Assembly: GCA_036872755.1 (NCBI GenBank)
Contig: JAVHNS010000022.1
Location: 124,001 to 188,000, forward strand
Source: Orbilia blumenaviensis
Taxonomy: Eukaryota > Ascomycota > Orbiliomycetes > Orbiliales > Orbiliaceae
Length of the DNA stretch: 64,000 bases
Direction: 5' to 3'
The notes under the pieces are model-generated. The model made no database searches and had not been told where the DNA came from. It saw only the letters and a program-made list of their open reading frames with translations. The translations under genes were made by a program, and so were the position numbers. Below, one piece after another: positions 12,001 through 23,086 of the stretch (position 1 is its first letter; the number at the start of each line of letters is the position of its first letter).

Positions 12001-15000
12001 CGAAGAGTTTGTGTATTAATTGATCGGTCTAAGCTGCACCTGAATCCCTGCGTGCATACAGCATCGCAACTCTGCAGGGATCTGACTTCAATCGAGCCAA
12101 AGCTAATAGCCTGATATTTTGCTAGGTCGCATACATTTTAACAGTAATGCCAGTATGGTCGCTTGGCATGTGCGGCCAGCCAATGCATGTATATTGACGG
12201 TTACTGCAGATTGTTGCATGACCCGAATCCTCCACTGCCATAATGTCAAGGACAAAGTTGCAGAGCAGCGAAGTGTGGGGTTCGCTTGAGCTTCCAAGAG
12301 CTACCAACTTATACGATAAAGCTTATAGAAGTCTCGATGTGTTATTCTTATTAGACCCCGTATATCTGCTTATAACTTTGATTGTAATATGACACGAGGG
12401 AGTTATAGCTTATTTGATGCATGTTTGGTATAGCGACATTGTGAAAAGCTGCTACGATCCCTGATCTTTTGCCGAAAATTAAACTCTTGGCACGCTTGTC
12501 TGGAGCACGGCCGAAAGTAAGCTCCCCGTTCAATGATCGATTCCGCCCCTATTGAGATTTTTGTTCGCGTATCTATGAGACATCGGTTTAAGCTAGAAAT
12601 TGATCAGCTCATAATTCCTTGATCCCACGATAATGAATCAGCAAGTCTTTTTCTCCTGATTGGGTGTTGGGTTCAGATTGAGAGTTGGGATAACCACTAT
12701 CCCAGGCCAGAATTGTTTTGCTGTGAAATAATAGCGATTACGTCTACACACGACAGCTGCTCCACATTTCTGGGTCAACACACCGCTACCCGACTCTCGG
12801 ACTTCTGCACTTCCAACGAGCTCGCTTCCTGCCCTCGAGGACATGCATGGTGTATTTGAAAAATATGACAGGGTATCTTTATTTCACTCACCCAAAAGTG
12901 ATATCTGACAGGGCCTGCGTTCGGTGGGTGGCTGTAACCGCGAAACGTCATCGTCCAATCCGGATATCCTGAATTGGCGCCCGTGCCGCATCTGTACGCG
13001 AGCGGCATGAAGATAATCAAACAATAGTTTCTTATTGTCGACGCTATCATGCATGCACGCGTATTCCACCGAAAAACGAACGCACGTTGAAGGCTAAGAT
13101 TCCAGTACCCTTGGAGCACTGCCACTTAATGGCAGAACTAAGACATTGAATCGCGATTCGGTATTTCTACTCGTACGTCTAAAATTATAGCCCTCTTCCT
13201 TCAGCCCTATGCATCGCCCTTCCAGAAGTCAGAAGGAAATGCTTCAGTATTCCAAATCGAACAATATATATATAACTAGAATGCGATTGATTCTCGATTT
13301 TTGGGGTCTTAGATCTTAGATCTTAGCTATGCTCGTAGATTTCAGTCAGATTTTGGGCTTATACGCGCCTGCGCTTCTGCCGGCTGGCTGCGATCCAAAG
13401 GAGCGGATGAGATTCCCAAGTAGAACTAGAGGGGAAATAGAAACTCCTTCCGATCTACAAATTGATTCTGGCCTGAGATTTTTGCAGAGCCCACCGGCTG
13501 GCATGTTTAGGTCCGGCATATATTGAATGACGGCGCCAACCACGATGGCAACACCATGAGGCTATAATGGCTATTGTGCCGTCTTATGAAGCGGCCAAAG
13601 ATATTTAAAATACGCCGTAGATGAATGAACTGTTCAATTTACATATCTTTATGTAAATGCAAATTTGTGGCTATCTGGTTAGCCTTGAACCTAGGCGTTC
13701 TTAAGATCTTCAGGCGCCTAGGCATAGCTCTGCACACATATATGTGTGTGGTGCGGCCCGAATGAACATTGAAATGTGCATTGCCTTAATTGTGATTAAG
13801 ACCGTCATTTTTATTGACTGGCGTTGGGATCGCATTGAGAATTTTCTGTTATCGAAAAGGTTGTATCCTAGTTTGTATGGCAAAGTTTAAGACTATTTAG
13901 GATCCTGGGTTATACTGGTTATACATGCCATCTTAGAGTTACCTGGCCTCGATATGTATACCATATGTCGTCTAATGTGGATTCTATTATCTTGCTCAAG
14001 TATGAAATAAACCAAAAAAAAAGGTTGTATGCAGATACGTTACGTGTTGCAGGAAAGGTAATACCTATACAAGGGGTGGGATTTGCTGGCTGGGCTTATG
14101 GCTAGTTCAGGAAGTAATATCGCCCACCGATTGCCCGCATGCTGTGGAAGATACACCTTACTAGCTACGGTTATATATGCCTGTACCTTCTTCGTATACT
14201 ATACTAAAAAGGTATCTGTCTAGATTCCCGGCTATCTGATAAATTATGGAATTAAGTAATTGTTAACTGATTATCTACTTAAGTAGTCAGATGCTCGTTG
14301 ACTCATACAAGTAGTAAGTTCATTTACTTTTACTGTAGGCATAAAGGCCGGAAGCCTTAACTAGTATTATATTAACGTGTTTTGCATGGCGAGGTGGGGC
14401 TGGTTTACGAGACAATAGCGGGGTGGTACCGCGAGACTAAGCGGAGTGCATCTTGACACATTCCAAAAGCTCCTGCTCAACTATGAAGGCCGCTCGGCCT
14501 GGCAATTCGCGTTGGACCCATTTCTAGTTTTTTCATAAGAAAGCCCCTTGGAGCGAAACTTTAGGGGAGCTATATTAGCTCTCTGTGGTTATATTGATAT
14601 CAATACCAGGGGTTTGCGAGCGCGAGCTTCCTAGGACATGATCATATGGCCGTTGGTTCTGGAGACGCACCGGTTGCCTGCTCAAGCCCTATCCGGCTTA
14701 ATGTTAATGAGGTCCAATATAAAGGCGATCCAAAATATCGATATACTAAATAGCTAGACAACGGGTAACTACCTAGTGTACATTGAAAGCATAAGGGGGT
14801 CACCAAGACTATATACAATACGTACCTATCTACGAGGGTCATCAGATGCACGTTAGACAAAACCCTGGGAAGCGTTGAATGGGTGTAATTCTTCTCTAAT
14901 TGTCACCTGGCCCTTTAGTCTTCTTGCTTTCAACACCATCTCAGCTCCCCTCATGGCACCGGTTATCTTTTCAATCTTTATCGAAAGTTTTTCCAACATC

Positions 15001-15077
15001 AACTGAAACCTTTGGATGTACTCATCCTATCTGGGTTTGGACAAAATAATACCCAACTGACCAAACTCTCTATCAAA
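9079..15077. other. Six-kilobase gene-poor spacer
   Basis: Only short, low-quality open frames on both strands. Nothing resembles a transposon domain, tRNA or rRNA. Small palindromes cluster at 13690-13750, and a 7-base tandem repeat (CTTAGAT type) lies near 13308-13326. A weak minus-strand exon-like patch at 12.8-13.1 kb was considered and rejected. The promoter of the plus-strand gene at 15078 must lie at its right edge. Confidence 0.55.
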
Positions 15078-16463
15078 ATGGCTGTATTCCATCAATCTAC
15101 CGCTAAAAAACATTGGCGCGATTGCCTTCATTCTTACCATGACTGGACGGCTGCACATGATGGCCTTTCGTTCTCCGTCTTATCCATGGATGCAGTTTTC
15201 ACCACGATATACTTCGCCGTCTCGATATTCATGACAGTTTATTACTTGGCGATGGTTGACTACCTTCAAGAGAATGCCATTGGAACTGAGGGCCTTTCGA
15301 AAGTCATCGGGCTGTTGAAGGCCCGCGCTGCCATTGTAAGACAATTTAATACTTCTATATTAGTTCATTATCCCCACACCCCATGTGCTAACTGTTTTGA
15401 AATTTCGGCCTAGACAATCGTTATGGCATACATCTGCCTTTGTGGCTTCTACTGGCTGATAAAAAGATTGGGTACTGTGGGCTCTCCACAGCTTATCGCT
15501 GCAGAAATAGACAGTAAATACGAGATCTATCCAAGAATGTACTCAGTTGTCATCCTTGTAATCATCCTTCGAATTACAACATTCCTGTTGGCCTACCCTA
15601 AATGGTATCCTCAAGAAGTGATGAAAATCCGAATCCCACCTGACGAATTTGTTGCGAAACCTTTAATCAAAGAGAGGGAGAATAAAGAACTGGACTTCAT
15701 AGTTGGGGATATAATAGCCTACTTCTGGGGCTGGTCCTTTCTGTTCCTGTAAGTTCACTAACATTGCTCGACCTAACGACGAAATTAACAAATCCTTGCT
15801 ATCAGAACAACCGCTGCTGTCTCAATATCCGGACTTCTAATGAGTGCAGACTTTGTCGGCTTTATCATCCACCCTTGGGGCGTTCGCCGACGCACCAGCT
15901 ATCAGATCTTCGACCTAGTATTCTTTACGGCTACTCAGCCATTTTGGACCACTCTCGACGTTCTCCTTATATTGTGCGAGGTTTTCGAATGTTGCATATT
16001 GTGCATTTTCGAACTTCTTTGTTGCCGCAAACCACAGCCAATGAACTATGATGAATATTCCGAAAGATATGCGATAGGGAAAATCCGTTCTCCGAGGTAC
16101 TACAACGAGCCCAAACTCAGCGTGTCCTATTACTGGGCGGGAAGAGCTTGGTTCAAATGCGTTAGGATGGCGAATTACCTGTGGCATGTCGTCAGGACCA
16201 GCGTTATCGGAATGTGGTTTGGTGCAAGGTGGTGGGGGATGAAAGTCAGATGGGGGATCAAACTGAGGAGCCGTGCTAGCGGTGTTACTGTTATCTTGGG
16301 CCCGCACCACGCGACTACTGCCAATGACGCGAATCGTGAATTCTTTCATGGCGTTGTAGCTGGTGCTCTAGGGAGCTCAAGTAGCCGGGGGGACCAGAAT
16401 GATCAATTTGAAACTATTGAACTTGGTGAGATGCCGCCTCGTCAACCTGATCCAGGTATTTGA
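15078..16463 (+). CDS. Multi-spanning membrane protein of unknown function, three exons
   Basis: I do not recognise the family. The model joins 15078-15335, 15414-15748 and 15806-16463 into 416 residues. Both introns have GTAAG donors and CTAAC-type branch sites. The start at 15078 has an excellent context (ATCAAAATGGCT); an in-frame ATG at 15012 has a poor one and would add 22 residues. Hydrophobic segments suggest about six membrane spans. They lie near residues 38-60 (FTTIYFAVSIFMTVYYLAMV), at the start of exon 2, around a VVILVIILRITTFLLA stretch, then a pair across the exon 2/3 junction, and one or two more ending in a Cys-rich stretch (CECCILCIFELLCC-like). The C-terminal 180 residues are hydrophilic, starting Arg/Trp-rich and ending in a Ser/Asp-rich tail. 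The absence of a signal peptide and the hydrophilic N-terminus suggest a cytosolic N-terminus. It converges on the PQ-loop gene, but a functional link is not implied. Confidence 0.8.
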
Positions 16464-16847
16464 TTTTCAGGTGCGAGGATTATGTTTATGTGAATGTAGA
16501 TTTAGGAGAATCTACATTTTTACACTTATCATCATTTGGTAGAAAAGAAAAGAAAAGAGGAACAACTGAGTGCGTTACGACTGAAAAGTAAGTTTATTTG
16601 GACTCACCGAATCTCTGAGAGGTCTGAGGCCCGGTCATTAATTAATGATTGAACTAAACTAGGCAGCACCCTGAAAGAAAGAAAATGTCCCCTAGCTGCT
16701 CGTAAACAATTTGATAATGCTATTATGTCGTCCAATAGACTCCCCGCTAAGCTAAACAACAAAAACACTAAACAACTTATGCAGGCTTCTCGAAGAAGCT
16801 TCGTCTTCGATGGGTATCTAATGAGTATGATGTGATGTGTCACCCTT
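16464..16847. other. Convergent 3' ends
   Basis: Spacer between two convergent genes, the membrane protein and the PQ-loop protein. It holds A-rich stretches around 16540-16560 that could be polyadenylation signals. No further gene seen. Confidence 0.5.
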
Positions 16848-17881
16848 CTACAAATCTGCGTCGTCTTCATCAGGCAACAACCGGGACCTTTCGTTGACGT
16901 TGGCGTTCCTCGTCCTTCCTCCCCAAGTGTCATTGTTAGCTTCATGAACGTAGGAATCATCCTCATTTTCATGATCGACAAATAAAGCGGCATCGGCCTC
17001 TTCCCTCTTCCTCTTCCTTTCGAAAATTATAGCCATGACGAGCAGACTTCCTTGTAGGATGCCTGTGACACAGTATACTAACCAGCTGCTCCAATCCGTG
17101 CCTTCCCTTGTTGCCAGCGATAGTGCCCAGACAAATGATCCAGGGGTTTGGATGCACATCATTGGGATGCTTAAGCTTCCGACGGCCTGTAGTTTATACG
17201 TTGTAAAAATCTGAGGGATGTACTGGATGCTGGCAAGTACGGTGGATTGGATTCCTAAGAAGGATGTCCAGTTCAGTATTGCTGACGGGGAAGCTGTCCG
17301 ATAAAGATATACGGATATAGCAAGGATGACAACGAGATGGATAAACGATAGTAACGATATTGTTATGGCGGTGGTAGCGCTTGGGTTTTTGTGGTGATGA
17401 GAGTCCGTGGACATGTTATCGGAAGTCGGAAGTACAGGAGTCGCGAAAGGGAAATAGATCAAGAATAAGATGAGTCTGTGAGATGTAGCGAGTTAGTGGA
17501 TAAGCCATGAATGACGTTGACGGTGTGACCTTACATGATCATGAAGCAGGACCATTGTGTCGTAACCTGCAAAATACCCAGCATGCCCGCAAAGCACTGA
17601 AAGGGGCCGAGATCACTCGCGCAGCACCCTACAACGCCCCATCCTAACAGCCAGATATTTGCTAAAGCACATGTTCCGGATGTCACTCCAAGTAATAAGA
17701 AAAGAGGCGATATCCCTTCGGAGGTTCCACGGCTTATTATACGGTGATGCTGAGGTAGGTAGGATATCAGGATCCCAAATAGCAGCCCGATGGAAATGGT
17801 AAAGTTGGAGTATGATGGATCGGTGAGTGAGGAGCAACTATTCGCCAGTATTTGCGAGAAAGGAGATATCGAAAGCACCAT
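16848..17881 (-). CDS. PQ-loop repeat transporter, two exons
   Basis: Predicted seven-span membrane protein of the PQ-loop (cystinosin/YPQ/SWEET-like) superfamily. Fungal relatives are vacuolar or Golgi amino-acid transporters or trafficking proteins. Exons on the minus strand are 17881-17535 and 17475-16848, giving 324 residues. The intron has a GTAAGG donor and a CTAAC branch. The start at 17881 is the first true ATG of the frame (MVLSISPFSQ). Two PQ motifs are visible and define the family: ISYLPQHHRII with a GTSEGISPLF continuation in the first half, and IQYIPQIFTTYK with GSLSIPMM in the second. A hydrophilic, acidic tail with a basic RKRKREE stretch and a SRLLPDEDD sequence follows. The ERSRLLP segment resembles an acidic dileucine sorting signal, which would fit vacuolar targeting (inference). 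The substrate cannot be read from the sequence. Confidence 0.88.
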
Positions 17882-18608
17882 TCTGAAGTCTCGTGGGCAG
17901 CAATAATGTCCTTCTCTAGGTGTTTTTCTGTTGATCGCGAATAAGTCCGGGGAAGCGAAGCTGAAGGAGGTTTTGGCGTCAGCGCTGGTTACGTCGTGGA
18001 GCCAAGTCACGACCCCTTGCCACAACACATGGTACACCGTGGAATGCAACAAACTACTCGAAAACAACCTTTTTTGGACGATGTACGCGCACTAGTTATC
18101 TTTACTGGCGCAGGCATGCTCCTCGCAATCGAACTTAATACACCCCTGGCCAGTTTAACTTCCCCCAGCTGACAGGTTTGTCTATGTAGCCTGTACTTTT
18201 TTTTCTTTTTTGCTTCTCAACGCCACTAAACTGGAGGATGAATCGGGAAGCTGACTGCTGGAACCAACTATAGTTGGGCCATAAATATGACGTTTATATT
18301 TATAAAGATATTGTGGTGGAGGAGTAAGTGGCCACTAGTCTAGTTATACTTTATAAAAATTAAAATTAAGAGGATAGTTTCGTCTCGGGCCTGAACCCGA
18401 GCTATTCATCAAAATATGCTATATCTATCTAGCCTTATCGATGGAATTGGAATACCCCATCCCCAATTAACCAAGCGTCATTAATCAAAAGTTTCTGAAA
18501 GCGCACGTGCTTTTCGATTAGTAGTCGGAGCAGTTTCAAATATCAGAACATCGTCGGATATCAGAGGCAAGGACCGGAACCCTATCGTATACGCGATATA
18601 CCAACCTT
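17882..18608. other. Promoter of the PQ-loop gene and 3' flank of the F-box gene
   Basis: About 0.7 kb with a pyrimidine run near 18198-18215 and A/T-rich sequence. No open frame of note. Confidence 0.5.
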
Positions 18609-21600
18609 CTAGTTTCGTCTTTCGTTAACGAGATAATCGATATTTTCCGTATAAATCCATTTGAGGATCAAATCATCCTGTATTTCGCCAGATTGTAAGG
18701 ACTGTAATGATACGTATGTGGGGAGTTAGGGATAGATATACGTACTTCGATACTAGTTCTCAGAGGAACGACTTTGGTAGCATATTGCGCTTGGCATTTT
18801 CCACAGCTAACTTTACGCCTACTTGAGGTCCAGAAAACAACCCCGACGACTATTAACTTTGCCTCCTGCTGTTCAGAGGGCTCTGGTCTCGTAAACGAGC
18901 CTCCACTAAATAATCCTGGTAGGTCTACTTTCCGAATGTAGATGTCGGCGGCCATTATGTACTCCCCCTGATCGGATTGTATTTCGAAAACAGCCTTGGT
19001 AGAGGCGCCCGAAAGACGGCCGAGGACCGCAGATTTTCGCTGGGGCGTATCTGCTTCCTTTCCATATGTTACACAAATTCCAGTTATACGATAACCATAC
19101 TGATTGTCCTCAATGTAACATTCCAAGGACTTGCAGTTTCCGAGAGGGGCGGTAGATATAAAATAGACCGGAGATTGTTGGTATGGCGGCTTGCGCGGGT
19201 ATGCCCGATTATGTGGCAAAATGTCTTTTGGGCAGATTCCATCTCTTGCTTCGTCCCAATGACGTAGTTGGGGGTTTGAGGGGTGCTTCTCACTTATTAC
19301 CTCTGATTCGGCGATGCGTGACCTAGCCTTTGAAGTAATTACACCGAGTGCCAAAAGCTGACAGGGCTGAATGCCCGACAGAGGCTGTTGGTTGGAAGTC
19401 TAACATTAGCAAAAGTCACTTTAAGGTCATGAATGAAATTTGATTGGGGCCTCTCAGTTTTACGTACTTTGTTAAAGCCTGCAAAAAGTCCCACAATTTC
19501 ATCACCACTATTGGCCCCCAATGTATGCTTTTGCGGCGTATACGGCGTGTCTGCCAAGGCAAAGTAAAATGGTATACCTCGGTCAGTGCGGACCTGCGTG
19601 ACTTGGTAGTTAGTTGCTGTGTGAATTCAGGGGTAGCCTGGCCATGCTGCTGCTGGAATTGATACTATGGGTTGACTTACAGATAGCCCAGCATGTGAAC
19701 AATCGTTTCTTCCAACAAAGAGTTCTATTTCTAATATAGTTTCACCGCTCTCGAGAACGGCATCAGTGGAAAGCTCTGTCTTGGTCCCCATAATATAAGG
19801 CGTATCACATCCCTCTAAGAGCATTCCAATTCCACAAATTTCCAGGCTATGTGTCGACTTTAGCCAGCAAGTAATGCGAGAGACTTTTTTCTCTGCAAAC
19901 GCTACATATTCTAAGACTGCAGTTTCGTATATAGCCTGTCCAGCGGCATAGTTCAAATGCCCGCAAAACGAGTAGTGGTCTATCGATATCTCTATTGGTT
20001 GCTTTGAGGAAATTGGAGGGATGGTCGGCGACCATGTGTATCGTTGAATGAACCACTCCTGGAGATCTAAATTCTTAGTGCTAATAAAGTCCGGGCTATC
20101 CATGTAAAGGCCACTAAGCTCTGATAACTAAAGAATATTTTTGTTTATTAGCATAACGTGCCCTGGGATGTCTTGAATTCTGTGACTCCTTACTCCAACC
20201 GTGATATCAAGCCTTGAAATCTTTATACCGTCTGGCTTTGTTCTGAGCATCTTTCGGGAGACGTACACATCATTGAAATTTTGGAATGTATAATCGATCC
20301 CTACTGGTGCAACTGAGATACTACGGATACCGTAGTTCGATGTTGCAACCCAAATTACTCGTATGCTCGAGGAAGGGGTATTTAATTGAATAAATTCTTC
20401 GTCTTGGCTGTTGATTAATCCTAACCTCTCACCTCCTGGGAGGAAACGGAGCCCGCTGACGAATCTTAGTTTGCCTTCGCCGATGAAAGAAACATACATT
20501 GCTGTGGCCGTAACATCCCTTAGACTTCCACCGGCTCGAATTTGCACCCCATCGCAGTGGTAGTTTCCATTCACAACAATTTGCGCCTGAGGTAAACCTT
20601 GACAAACAAGAGACTGGTCCCGGTCGCGTTTATACAAGTAGGAGGTATATTCAGATTCCGGGTCACACAGATTGGCTTCCTCGCAATCCTCGGTGTCCCG
20701 TAGTTTATGTACCAAGCCGGAGAACAAGCTCCAACGTCTTTTAAGATTTTCAGCCGCCTTATAATTTTCGCTCAATATTTTCTTTGTGAATAGATATTTC
20801 GCCCTCCAAGTAGCTTCTACGAGAGCGATCATATAATGGGGCTGAATCAAATAACCGAGTTCTGCCCCAAGATCGAACTGTGCCTTCCAGACGAAATCTG
20901 GGACTTGCAGTGTTGCACTCGATTTGATTCCACTTAGGGTGATAATATCAGTACCAGGGAGATAGCAGAGCACTTTATGTGTGAGCTCGACTGGCAGCGG
21001 GAGGAAGTCCGGGATATCAATGCTGGCACTGTCAGCTAAGATATCTTGATGGGTGGGAGGTTGCGTATAATAGACCCGGGGAGCAGCGGCTTGGAGCTCT
21101 GAATACCCAACATGGTCAAGGCCATGCGGATCAATGTAGCTAGCATGGGAACCAGAATGGAATCTTCGGTATATGAGGGCTTCTTCGGGGAGAAGATTAT
21201 AGCAATGAGGCCAAATAATACCATTTGGATTGTATGGAGCTACACTTAGTGCTCGATATAAATAATTCTGGTAAAAGGGCAGCTCCGACTCCTCTACACC
21301 CAGCCTTAATGCAACGATTTTAAATAACCCCCAGCATTCGTTATGCATAAGATAGCAAGCTTTGAAGGGCATCCCAGCTTTTAGACATCGCTTCTCTAGG
21401 GCCCTGCCTATGTGGTAACTGGAATCAAGGGCCACGGTCTCTGCAAGGTTACTATCCCAGATTCCTAATTGTAAGTCGCTAACGCCCGATGCTGCGCCCT
21501 TCGAAGCAACATATTCGGTTGTAGTCCAGGTGGGCGGTCCTTCATAAGAATGGCCGATTATTCTGGGGTGAACTGTTGGGTTTTAAGTGCAACTTAGAGT

Positions 21601-21778
21601 GATTGTTTAGGTAAAGTGTCCACAAGCTTGCAAGGGAAGGTCGGCTTTTGGAGTCAACATATATATATACCTGGGTGCCGAAAGACTTACGTATACATAT
21701 CGGGCTCGTAGATCGATGGCTATAAGTAGTCGTCCGCAGGTATCCTCCGCAGAGCACGCAACAAACCCCCGATTTCAT
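18609..21778 (-). CDS. F-box protein with tandem DUF7600-like beta modules, six exons
   Basis: Probable substrate receptor of an SCF ubiquitin ligase, or a heterokaryon-type sensor; the target is unknown. Exons on the minus strand are 21778-21691, 21572-20194, 20127-19681, 19593-19468, 19384-18746 and 18701-18609, giving 923 residues in continuous phase. The last intron (44 bases, GTACGT...CCCTAAC...TACAG) is optional. Without it the protein stops at 18668. The N-terminus has a short CVLCG Cys motif typical of this fungal family. The F-box lies near residues 190-235 (DFLPLPVELTHKVLCYLPG). Three tandem modules follow, each with a hydrophobic x-Gly-(I/L) strand then a Gly-rich turn: GLRFLPGGERLG; then ITCWL...CGIGMLLEG; then LECYI...ITGICVTYG. 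The first two end in related blocks (IKISRLDITVG; LSGIQPCQLLALGVI). The DUF7600 assignment is from memory of the family, not a search. The many small exons make 3' gene-prediction errors likely. Confidence 0.82.
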
Positions 21779-22162
21779 GTTGTGGCATCGGCGTTGTGCT
21801 CTCTCACTTTATAGTTTGTGGGCGCCCGCCTTCTTTCGTAACCAACGCGGATACGTAAAAACCTGGCTACAAAGATCGAAGGATTTAATAGATGGCTGCG
21901 CCGAGCCGCAGGCGAACTATTACAATAGCGGTTATATCGGGATTTTGGAAATAGTGGAGCACTATTTCTATGCAACCCTGTTTCGGGGATGTGTTCGTTC
22001 GTCAAGCACAAGCATTATGTTACCAAGGATTTTCTAGTAAAAACTTGGTGCTTTTGATAGGGTCATTTTGACTCGAAACAACACTGAAATTGCTTCAGAA
22101 GATACCTAGATAATAATTTGAGAGCTCATCGCGTCAATTGTATTTACGCGTGTTCGAGGCTC
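21779..22162. other. Promoter of the F-box gene / 3' flank of RKI1
   Basis: Tandem-gene spacer on the minus strand. No additional gene is visible. Confidence 0.45.
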
Positions 22163-23086
22163 CTACTGTGCAGTTTTCCACCCTTGCTTTGCCAGCGTAT
22201 TCACTGTACCGTCTGCCATGCCGAAATATGCTACTTCTGGCCTTCCCTTCCAGCCCCGACTGCCTCCATAAAACAATCCGTGCTCGACCACTCCGACAAT
22301 ACCCTTTATCGCCTCCGCTAGGTTTTGAACAACATCATCTCCTTCTTCAAGGGTAGGAAATACTGCATCCAACAAGAAGTTGCCGTTGTCGGTAACACAC
22401 GGTCCTGCCTTTGCCTTTCCACCAGACCTGAGAGTGACTTGAGTAGCACCTAAGGCGGTTAATTTCGCGGTAACATACGGGTAAGATGAAGGTACAACTT
22501 CAACCGGGATTCCCGATGCCCATGTTGTCGGCGTCAATAGCGTGTTGGAGATTTTTCTGAAATCCGCAACAACGACGAATTTTTCGGCTTGCACCGCAAC
22601 AATCTTCTCCTGGAACAAGCATGCGCCACCGCCCTTGATGCAATTTAATTGACCATCAACTTCGTCTGCGCCATCAAATGCAACGGAAATGGTTTGTCCA
22701 GCCGGGAGTAAATCGATATCAAGGACCTCTAAGCCATGGTGCAACAGTAATTGCTTTGATTGAAAGCCTGTCGGGATAAATTTCGTGGATGAAATGAGCG
22801 ACGGCTCAAGTTTCGCTATAGACGCCACAACGTGAACGATGGTGCTACCGGAACCGATGCCAATGTACTTCGGCGGCGATTTGGGATAGTGTTCCTGAAC
22901 GGCAGTCAAAGCTGCTAGCTGTTTCGCCGAAGCCACAAGCTCTTCAGATATGGTAGCCATTGCTCTGCGATAAATGGCGGGGGGGTTTGGTATGCGATAG
23001 AGGGGCAATTGGCGGGGTTGTGCTGCAAGCTGGGGCGTTTTGAGCTTTGGAAGGTATCTGGTGGATATACGAGTGAGTATCTTCAT
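22163..23086 (-). CDS. RKI1: Ribose-5-phosphate isomerase A
   Basis: Interconverts ribulose-5-phosphate and ribose-5-phosphate in the non-oxidative pentose phosphate pathway, supplying ribose for nucleotides. It is a single uninterrupted frame of 307 residues. Family signatures are present: the phosphate loop GIGSGST at 76-82, DGADEVD at 138-144, and K151-GGG...E160. Spacing to the E. coli enzyme matches its catalytic Asp81, Asp84, Lys94 and Glu103 (here D138, D141, K151, E160), so the active site looks intact. Unusually, about 42 residues precede the segment where most RpiA proteins begin (MATISEEL at residue 43). This extension is rich in Arg, Leu and Pro and has no acidic residue, resembling a mitochondrial presequence. 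If the second ATG is used, the protein is a normal-length cytosolic enzyme of 265 residues. Confidence 0.96.
   Translation of the reverse strand: MKILTRISTRYLPKLKTPQLAAQPRQLPLYRIPNPPAIYRRAMATISEELVASAKQLAALTAVQEHYPKSPPKYIGIGSGSTIVHVVASIAKLEPSLISSTKFIPTGFQSKQLLLHHGLEVLDIDLLPAGQTISVAFDGADEVDGQLNCIKGGGACLFQEKIVAVQAEKFVVVADFRKISNTLLTPTTWASGIPVEVVPSSYPYVTAKLTALGATQVTLRSGGKAKAGPCVTDNGNFLLDAVFPTLEEGDDVVQNLAEAIKGIVGVVEHGLFYGGSRGWKGRPEVAYFGMADGTVNTLAKQGWKTAQ

Noticed and set aside
12638..13125. Minus-strand exon-like patch (CGTGANSGYPDWTMTFRGY) followed by a GTGAGT donor
   Set aside because: Protein-like for about 40 residues, but no start with a signal peptide, no clean partner exon and no family I could name.
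18365..18410. GGTTCAGGCCC-like tRNA B box on the minus strand
   Set aside because: The arm gives a 6- or 8-base loop and no acceptor or anticodon stem can be drawn around it.
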